DNA from: Eubacteriales bacterium | GTDB lineage: Bacteria > Bacillota > Clostridia > Oscillospirales > Acutalibacteraceae | Direction of reading: 5' to 3' | Assembly: GCA_030529125.1 (NCBI GenBank) | Contig: JAUMXP010000042.1 | Coordinates: 1 to 10,766 of the forward strand | Length of the DNA stretch: 10,766 bases | Part shown: in pieces, positions 6,093-10,766 of the stretch | Position numbering within the stretch: the first letter of the stretch is position 1 | Layout: the number at the start of each line of letters is the position of its first letter | Program-made: the position numbers and the translations under genes | The notes under the pieces: model-generated | The model's database searches: none | What the model saw: only the letters and a program-made list of their open reading frames with translations | Told to the model about the DNA's origin: nothing

Positions 6093-8474
6093 ATGGCTAT
6101 GATGATTAAATATAAAGTCAAAGATGTAGCAGCCGACCTGAATGTTTCGGCTAAAGACGTTATTGCGGTGCTTGCTGAGCACTGTAATGTTACTAAGAAA
6201 ACTATGACAGCACTCGAAGAAAACGAGCTTAACGTTGTTTTCGATTATTTCACACAGAAAAACGCTGTTGAAAATTTCAACGCTTATTTTGCAGTACGCG
6301 ACAAGGCTATCGAGAAAGCTGAGCAGGAAGTTATCGAGCGTAAAGCAGAAGAAAAGCGCAAGCGCGAAGAAGCTAAGGACCAGCTTCGTCCACAGAGCGC
6401 TAAAAAGGCTAACAAACCTCAGCCACAGACTGAGTCAAAGCCACAGCCAAAGGCAGAGAAGGTTGAGAAGGTTGTTGACCTTGAGTCAGAGATCAAGTCA
6501 CGTCGTGGACAGGGCAGAGTTATCGACACATCTGCTGTTGTTGTAAACGTTGACAGATATAATGAAAAATACGACCGTATGGCATTCGAAAAGGTTAAGA
6601 ACGAAAACCAGATGTCATCAAAGAAACAGAAAATCAAGAGTAATCAGAGAAACCGCCGTCAGGGCAAGCGCGAGACTGAAGCTGAGCGTTTAAAGAGAAT
6701 TGAAGCTGAGCGTAAGACTAAGCAGATGACAATCGAGATTCCTGAGGAAATCTCTATCACAGAGCTTGCGTTAAGACTCAAGGCTACTGTTGCTGAGGTT
6801 GTTAAGAAGGCTTTCTTAATGGGTACTATGGTTACTCAGAACGATGTTGTCGACTTTGATACAGCATCTCTCATCGCTATGGAATTCCACGCTAAGGTTG
6901 AGAAAGAAGTTGTTGTGACAATCGAAGAAAGAATCATCGATGACAGCGAAGACGATGACGAGAACCTCGTATCACGTGCGCCTGTAGTAGTTGTTATGGG
7001 CCACGTTGACCATGGTAAAACATCACTGCTTGACTGCATCCGTAATGCACACGTTACTGACACAGAAGCAGGCGGTATCACACAGCACATTGGTGCGTAC
7101 AGAGTAAACATCAACGACAGAGACATCACATTCCTTGATACACCTGGTCACGAAGCATTCACTACTATGCGTGCTAGAGGTGCTCAGGCTACTGATATTG
7201 CGATACTTGTTGTTGCTGCTGATGATGGTATTATGCCACAGACAGTTGAGGCTATTAATCATGCTAAGGCTGCGGGTGTTTCTATCATCGTTGCTATCAA
7301 TAAAATGGATAAAGTTGGTGCTAATCCTGAACAGATCAAGCAGCAGCTTACAGAATACGAACTTATCCCTGAGGAATGGGGCGGCGATACACCTATCGTT
7401 CCTGTTTCTGCTAAGACAAAAATGGGTATCGACGATCTTTTAGAGATGGTTCTGCTTGTAGCTGATATGAAAGAGCTCAAGGCTAACCCTAACCGTGCAG
7501 GTAAAGGTATCGTTATTGAAGCACGTCTTGATAAGGGCAGAGGTCCAATAGCAACTATCCTTGTACAGAACGGTACTCTAAGACAGGGCGACACTGTTGT
7601 TGCTGGTACTACTGTCGGCCACGTTCGAGTTATGCTCAACGACAAGGGTAAGGTTGTTAAGGAAGCAGGCCCATCTGTTCCTGTTGAGATCACAGGCCTT
7701 TCTGATGTTCCTACAGGTGGCGATATCTTCAACGTAGTATCTGACGAGCGACTCGCTCGTGAGCTTGTTGAACAGAGAAAGACAGCTCAAAAAGAAGAGC
7801 AGTTCAATGCTCAGACCAAGGTAACACTTGATAACCTCTTTGACCAGATGAAGCTGGGCGAAGTTAAGGAACTCAAGGTTATTGTTAAGGCTGACGTACA
7901 GGGCTCTGTAGAGGCTGTTAAGCAGTCACTCGAGAAGCTCTCTAACGAAGAAGTAAGAGTTAATATTATCCACGGTGCTGTTGGTGCGGTGAACGAAAGT
8001 GACGTAATGCTCGCTAATGCATCTAACGCTATTATCGTAGGCTTCAACGTTCGTCCTGACGCTACTGCTCAGGCTAACGCTGAGCGTGACGGTGTAGATA
8101 TGAGAATGTATCGTATCATCTACGACTGCATCGAAGAAATCGAATCTGCTATGAAGGGTATGCTCGCACCAAAGACAAGAGAAGTTATCCTCGGTACTGC
8201 AGAAGTCAGAAACGTTATCCGTATCAAATCAGTCGGCAACGTTGCTGGTTCATACGTCAAGAGTGGTAAAATCCAGCGTGGTGCAGGCGTGCGTGTAGTA
8301 CGTGATGGTATCATTATCGCTGACGATAATATCGCTACTTTGCAGCGTTTCAAAGATTCTGTCAAAGAAGTTGCTGAAGGCTACGAGTGCGGTATCTGTC
8401 TTGAAAAATACGCTGACATCAAAGAAGGCGATATCTTCGAAGTATTTACTATCGAAGAATATCGTGAAGACTAA
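6093..8474 (+). CDS. infB: Translation initiation factor IF-2
   Basis: A 793-residue GTPase that brings fMet-tRNA to the 30S subunit and promotes subunit joining. In order it has an IF2_N helical domain (about 3-55), a long charged Lys/Glu/Gln-rich linker (about 60-210) and a second IF2_N-like domain (about 212-270). The G domain then shows every motif: GHVDHGKT (303-310), GGITQHIG from 327, DTPGH (349-353), NKMD (403-406) and SAK (439-441). Beta-barrel domains and the C-terminal fMet-tRNA-binding domain (YVKSGKIQRGAGVRVVRDG) complete it. The length lies between B. subtilis and E. coli IF-2. ATG 6093 is favoured over ATG 6102 and 6105 because AAAGGAGG (6077-6084) is 8 nt upstream. Internal starts that give shorter IF-2 forms are known in some bacteria, but none was identified here. 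Confidence 0.98.
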   Translation: MAMMIKYKVKDVAADLNVSAKDVIAVLAEHCNVTKKTMTALEENELNVVFDYFTQKNAVENFNAYFAVRDKAIEKAEQEVIERKAEEKRKREEAKDQLRPQSAKKANKPQPQTESKPQPKAEKVEKVVDLESEIKSRRGQGRVIDTSAVVVNVDRYNEKYDRMAFEKVKNENQMSSKKQKIKSNQRNRRQGKRETEAERLKRIEAERKTKQMTIEIPEEISITELALRLKATVAEVVKKAFLMGTMVTQNDVVDFDTASLIAMEFHAKVEKEVVVTIEERIIDDSEDDDENLVSRAPVVVVMGHVDHGKTSLLDCIRNAHVTDTEAGGITQHIGAYRVNINDRDITFLDTPGHEAFTTMRARGAQATDIAILVVAADDGIMPQTVEAINHAKAAGVSIIVAINKMDKVGANPEQIKQQLTEYELIPEEWGGDTPIVPVSAKTKMGIDDLLEMVLLVADMKELKANPNRAGKGIVIEARLDKGRGPIATILVQNGTLRQGDTVVAGTTVGHVRVMLNDKGKVVKEAGPSVPVEITGLSDVPTGGDIFNVVSDERLARELVEQRKTAQKEEQFNAQTKVTLDNLFDQMKLGEVKELKVIVKADVQGSVEAVKQSLEKLSNEEVRVNIIHGAVGAVNESDVMLANASNAIIVGFNVRPDATAQANAERDGVDMRMYRIIYDCIEEIESAMKGMLAPKTREVILGTAEVRNVIRIKSVGNVAGSYVKSGKIQRGAGVRVVRDGIIIADDNIATLQRFKDSVKEVAEGYECGICLEKYADIKEGDIFEVFTIEEYRED

Positions 8475-8491
8475 TATAAAGGTTATTTACT

Positions 8492-8869
8492 ATGGCTAAT
8501 CATAAAATTGGACGCACAACTGAAGACATCAAGCGCGAGCTCACGGCTATCTTCCGTGAGCTTAAGGACCCGCGCGTTACAGAGGTTTTTCTCTCTATCG
8601 TGCGAGTTGAGGTGACAAACGATCTGTCTTACTGCACAGTATATGTCAGTGCGCTTGAGGGTTTAGAGAAATCAAAGGGCGCGTGTAAGGGACTCGATAG
8701 CGCTGCGGGATATATCCGTAGAGAGCTCGGTCACAGACTGAAACTCAGGCACGTTCCGTCACTTATTTTCACTGCTACTGATTCTATTGAGTACAGTGCT
8801 GAAATATCGAGAATTCTGAATTCTCTTGATATCAAGGAGAATGACAATGAGGAAGATAACGCTCAGTGA
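8492..8869 (+). CDS. rbfA: 30S ribosome-binding factor RbfA
   Basis: A 125-residue KH-like protein that binds the immature 30S subunit near the 5' end of 16S rRNA and aids its processing. Family features are KIGRTTEDIKRELTAIFREL at the N terminus, DPRVTEVFLSIVRVEVTNDL and the basic helix AAGYIRRELGHRLKLRHVPS. The length is normal. The ATG at 8492 lies 17 bp after infB, with only a modest site (AAAGG, 8478-8482). B. subtilis has ylxP between infB and rbfA, and that gene is absent here, as is common in Clostridia. The last 23 bp overlap the proposed start of the next gene in another frame. Confidence 0.95.
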   Translation: MANHKIGRTTEDIKRELTAIFRELKDPRVTEVFLSIVRVEVTNDLSYCTVYVSALEGLEKSKGACKGLDSAAGYIRRELGHRLKLRHVPSLIFTATDSIEYSAEISRILNSLDIKENDNEEDNAQ

Positions 8870-9794
8870 AACAGCTACACTTCTGAGTGAAAACGACAAT
8901 TTTCATATACTGACCCATCGCTATCCTGATGGCGATACTCTGGGTTCTGCGTTTGCTCTGTGCTTTGCGTTGCGCACACTCGGCAAAAACGCTAACGTAA
9001 AGATAAGCGGTAAATTGCCGTCTAAGTTTTCGTATCTGACTGAGAACTATTGCGAACAGGAATTTGACTGCGATTATGTAGTATCCGTTGACGTTGCTGC
9101 TCCATCGTTGCTAGGAGAGTTACAGGAGCATTATGGCGACAAAATCGACTTATGTATCGACCACCACGGCTCTAACTCTATGGTAGCTGACAACATCTGC
9201 GTAGATGCATCATGCGCTGCAGCTAGCGAGATTATCTACGTGCTCATAAAGGCTATGAATGTCGAGATAACACGCGACATCGCAAACGCTATCTACACAG
9301 GCATCTCTACTGATACAGGCTGTTTTTGTTATACAAATACAACCGCTCAGTCACACCATATCGCTGCCGAGCTGATTGATCTTGGCTGTGATTTTTCAAT
9401 GATAAATCGCATTAACTTCGAGACTAAAACCAGAGCAAAGCTCAAGATGGAACGCATGGTGTATGATACTATGGAGTTCTACTGCGGTGGCAAATGTGCA
9501 ATCATTTACACTACACTTGCTATGCAAAAAGCACTCGGTGCAGGCGATGACGAGATGGAAGGGCTGGCAAGCATTCCTCGTCAGATCGAAGGCGTCAAAA
9601 TGGGCATCACAATGCGCGAAAAAGAAGACGGCACCTTCAAGGTATCAGTGCGTACTAACGACGGTATCAATGCTTCAGAGTTTTGTGCACGATTTGGCGG
9701 TGGCGGTCACGTAGCAGCATCAGGCTGTTCTATCAAGGGCGACCTTGCAACCGCTAAGTATATGCTCATAAAAGCAGCAGAAGAGGTACTATGA
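8847..9794 (+). CDS. nrnA: DHH-family oligoribonuclease / pAp phosphatase NrnA
   Basis: A 315-residue metal-dependent phosphoesterase that removes nucleotides from very short RNAs (nanoRNAs). In characterised members it also dephosphorylates pAp. Motifs in order are HRYPDGDTLGS (H24, D28, D30), SVDVA, the diagnostic DHH at 105-107, GISTDTGCF and the DHHA1 substrate loop GGGGH at 284-288. The frame is open back to a TTG at 8826 with a further ATG at 8841. ATG 8847 is preferred because AAGGAG (8834-8839) then sits 7 nt upstream, whereas it would be 1 nt from ATG 8841 and downstream of TTG 8826. It overlaps rbfA by 23 bp and truB by 4 bp, which suggests translational coupling. The rbfA-nrnA-truB order is common in Clostridia. 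Confidence 0.94.
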   Translation: MRKITLSETATLLSENDNFHILTHRYPDGDTLGSAFALCFALRTLGKNANVKISGKLPSKFSYLTENYCEQEFDCDYVVSVDVAAPSLLGELQEHYGDKIDLCIDHHGSNSMVADNICVDASCAAASEIIYVLIKAMNVEITRDIANAIYTGISTDTGCFCYTNTTAQSHHIAAELIDLGCDFSMINRINFETKTRAKLKMERMVYDTMEFYCGGKCAIIYTTLAMQKALGAGDDEMEGLASIPRQIEGVKMGITMREKEDGTFKVSVRTNDGINASEFCARFGGGGHVAASGCSIKGDLATAKYMLIKAAEEVL

Positions 9795-10696
9795 ACGGCG
9801 TAATTGTTATCAATAAAGAGAAAGCGTTTACTTCGTTCGATGTAGTCGCTGTGGTGAGAAAAACACTTTCTACTAAGAAAGTCGGTCACTGCGGTACGCT
9901 TGACCCTAACGCAGAGGGTGTACTGCCTGTACTTGTTGGCAACGCAACCAAAGCTCAGGATATAATTCCTAACCACGATAAGAGCTACGTAGCGGATTTT
10001 AAGCTAGGATTTACATCTGACACTCTTGATATATGGGGTGAAGTCGCACAGTGTAACGGCGACCTTGTTACAAAAGCTCAGTTTGAATGCGTGCTTAGTG
10101 AGTTTGTGGGTGATATTATGCAAGTACCGCCGATGTACTCAGCCGTGCAAAAAGACGGAGTCAGACTCTACGACCTTGCACGCAAAGGTATCGAAGTCGA
10201 GCGTGAGGCACGACCGATTACTGTATATTCACTTAAGCTTATCAGTTTTGACGAGGAGTCTCAAACAGGCAAACTCTCTGTTTCCTGTTCAAGAGGTACA
10301 TATATCCGCACTCTGATTTCTGATATTGCAAAGAAGCTCGGCACTGATGCCGTGATGACAGCTTTAGTGCGTACATCAGCATGCGGATTCACGCTTGGTG
10401 ATGCTATAACACTCGATAAGCTCAAAGAGCTTAATGAAAACGGTGATGTCGATAGTCACATGCAGTCGCTTGAGAGTCTCTTTGTGACTTACGATGAACT
10501 TTCAGTGTCTGACAAGCAGGCACATCGCTTCAAAAACGGCAATCCGCTTGATATTGAGCGCACACGACTGCGCGATACTTCTCCACTTGATGGAACAATC
10601 TATCGTGTGAAAAGTGCTAATAACGAGTTTCTGGCACTTGGCATAGTAGACTTGTCAAAAGGCGCTGTGAAAATCTACAAACATTTTGGTATATAA
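9791..10696 (+). CDS. truB: tRNA pseudouridine(55) synthase TruB
   Basis: A 301-residue enzyme that converts U55 in the T-loop of tRNAs to pseudouridine. The catalytic motif GHCGTLDPNAEGVLPV carries the expected nucleophile Asp38. Further family marks are NHDKSYVADFKLGFTSDTLD, the PPMYSAVQKDGVRLYDLARKG-type segment at about 114-135 and the CSRGTYIRTLISDIAKKLG box. A short C-terminal PUA-like/TruB_C domain ends the protein. The start overlaps the nrnA stop (ATGA), with GAGGT at 9783-9787 as ribosome site. In many bacteria ribF follows truB, but here an insertion sequence begins about 18 bp after the stop codon. Confidence 0.97.
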   Translation: MNGVIVINKEKAFTSFDVVAVVRKTLSTKKVGHCGTLDPNAEGVLPVLVGNATKAQDIIPNHDKSYVADFKLGFTSDTLDIWGEVAQCNGDLVTKAQFECVLSEFVGDIMQVPPMYSAVQKDGVRLYDLARKGIEVEREARPITVYSLKLISFDEESQTGKLSVSCSRGTYIRTLISDIAKKLGTDAVMTALVRTSACGFTLGDAITLDKLKELNENGDVDSHMQSLESLFVTYDELSVSDKQAHRFKNGNPLDIERTRLRDTSPLDGTIYRVKSANNEFLALGIVDLSKGAVKIYKHFGI

Positions 10697-10714
10697 AAAG
10701 GGCTCCCGATTAAT
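10696..10714 (+). terminator. Possible left half of the operon terminator, interrupted by the IS
   Basis: Directly after the truB stop lies AAAAGGGCTCCCG (10696-10708) followed by ATTAATT. An A-run leading into a GC-rich arm is the left half of the terminator design seen intact at 408-441. The matching right arm (CGGGAGCCCTTTT) is not found in the 52 bases that follow, which look like IS sequence. The simplest reading is a terminator split by the insertion, with the right arm beyond the far IS end. This is an inference from half a structure. Confidence 0.4.
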
Positions 10715-10716
10715 TG

Positions 10717-10756
10717 ATATGCACCCCAAAAGTTAGACACTTTTGGAGGTGCATAT
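10717..10756 (+). promoter_or_regulatory. IS-end hairpin covering the transposase ribosome binding site
   Basis: A 17-bp stem with one bulged A (10747) and a 5-nt loop (TAGAC) forms from 10717-10733 and 10739-10756. The right arm contains GGAGGTG, the probable ribosome site for the ATG at 10761, base-paired to the CACCCC of the left arm. Five T residues (10756-10760) follow the stem, so it could also act as an intrinsic terminator. The fold is seen directly; the regulatory roles are inferred. Confidence 0.6.
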
Positions 10757-10760
10757 TTTT

Positions 10761-10766
10761 ATGGCA
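10761..10766 (+). CDS. Probable start of IS transposase orfA (two codons only)
   Basis: ATGGCA (Met-Ala) follows GGAGGTG at 9 nt spacing and begins just inside the IS end, where IS3-family elements place orfA, the helix-turn-helix transposase subunit. Only two codons are in the window, so the call rests on position, ribosome site and the IS end, not on protein sequence. Confidence 0.4.

Larger units (their letters stand above)
10715..10766 (+). mobile_element. Left end of an IS3-family (IS150-like) insertion sequence, truncated by the window edge
   Basis: From about 10715 the sequence reads TGATATGCACCCCAAAAGTT AGACA. This has the 5'-TG terminus and the GCACCC...GTT.GAC pattern I recall for the terminal inverted repeats of IS150-group IS3 elements. 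It is followed at normal distance by a ribosome site (GGAGGTG, 10745-10751) and an ATG (10761) that begins Met-Ala, common for orfA of this group. The exact outer boundary (10715 or 10717) is uncertain. The rest of the element, its right repeat and any target duplication lie outside the window. Confidence 0.65.

Noticed and set aside
7259..7732. 157-residue open frame on the minus strand inside infB
   Set aside because: It lies entirely antisense to the conserved G domain of IF-2, is rich in Ser, Thr, Ile and Pro as expected of a reverse-complement shadow, and has no family resemblance or convincing ribosome site.
8826..8846. TTG start at 8826 (and ATG at 8841) for nrnA
   Set aside because: The ribosome site AAGGAG is downstream of the TTG and only 1 nt from ATG 8841. 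ATG 8847 has normal spacing.
10717..10760. Hairpin plus T-run read simply as the truB operon terminator
   Set aside because: The palindrome matches an IS3/IS150-type terminus and contains a ribosome site followed by an ATG, so it is better explained as an IS end, although it may also terminate transcription.

Overview
The window reads as a chromosomal piece of a gut-type Clostridia species, probably Oscillospiraceae and close to Ruminococcus. The reasons are the Firmicutes-style order rimP-nusA-rnpM(ylxR)-ylxQ-infB-rbfA-nrnA-truB, a short NusA without the proteobacterial C-terminal repeats, a lipoprotein-anchored CUT1 sugar transporter with no ATPase of its own, and the tail of a secreted FN3-type protein. 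The genus is an inference; no rRNA or other marker is present. Every gene lies on the + strand.

Layout. (1) Positions 1-386 hold the C-terminal end of a probably extracellular FN3-like protein, closed by a strong intrinsic terminator at 408-441. (2) Positions 442-590 are an AT-rich promoter region. It is followed by a three-gene ABC importer operon: substrate-binding lipoprotein 591-1928, MalF-like permease 1958-2800 and MalG-like permease 2797-3636. (3) Positions 3637-3883 are non-coding but structured. They hold two diverged copies of a repeat of about 32 bp, a good sigma-A-type promoter (TTGACA, 17-bp spacer, TAAACT) and a terminator-like hairpin. The hairpin lies after the promoter and ends only 9 nt before the rimP ribosome binding site. 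(4) Positions 3884-10696 are a tightly packed operon for transcription elongation and termination, translation initiation, ribosome maturation, nanoRNA turnover and tRNA modification. (5) Positions 10697-10766 hold what may be half of the operon's terminator. It is followed directly by the left end of an IS3-family (IS150-like) insertion sequence, cut off by the window edge just after the first two codons of its first transposase frame.

How it works together. RimP and RbfA assist 30S maturation, IF-2 starts translation, NusA acts on RNA polymerase, RnpM and YlxQ are small RNA-binding partners, NrnA degrades very short RNAs and pAp, and TruB makes pseudouridine 55 in tRNA. The coding content is ordinary. 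The points worth a second look are regulatory: a possible NusA-responsive attenuator in front of the NusA operon, the repeat pair beside it, and an IS end whose hairpin masks its own transposase ribosome binding site. That IS may also have split the operon's terminator or separated truB from its usual downstream neighbour. I found no convincing novel multi-gene system.
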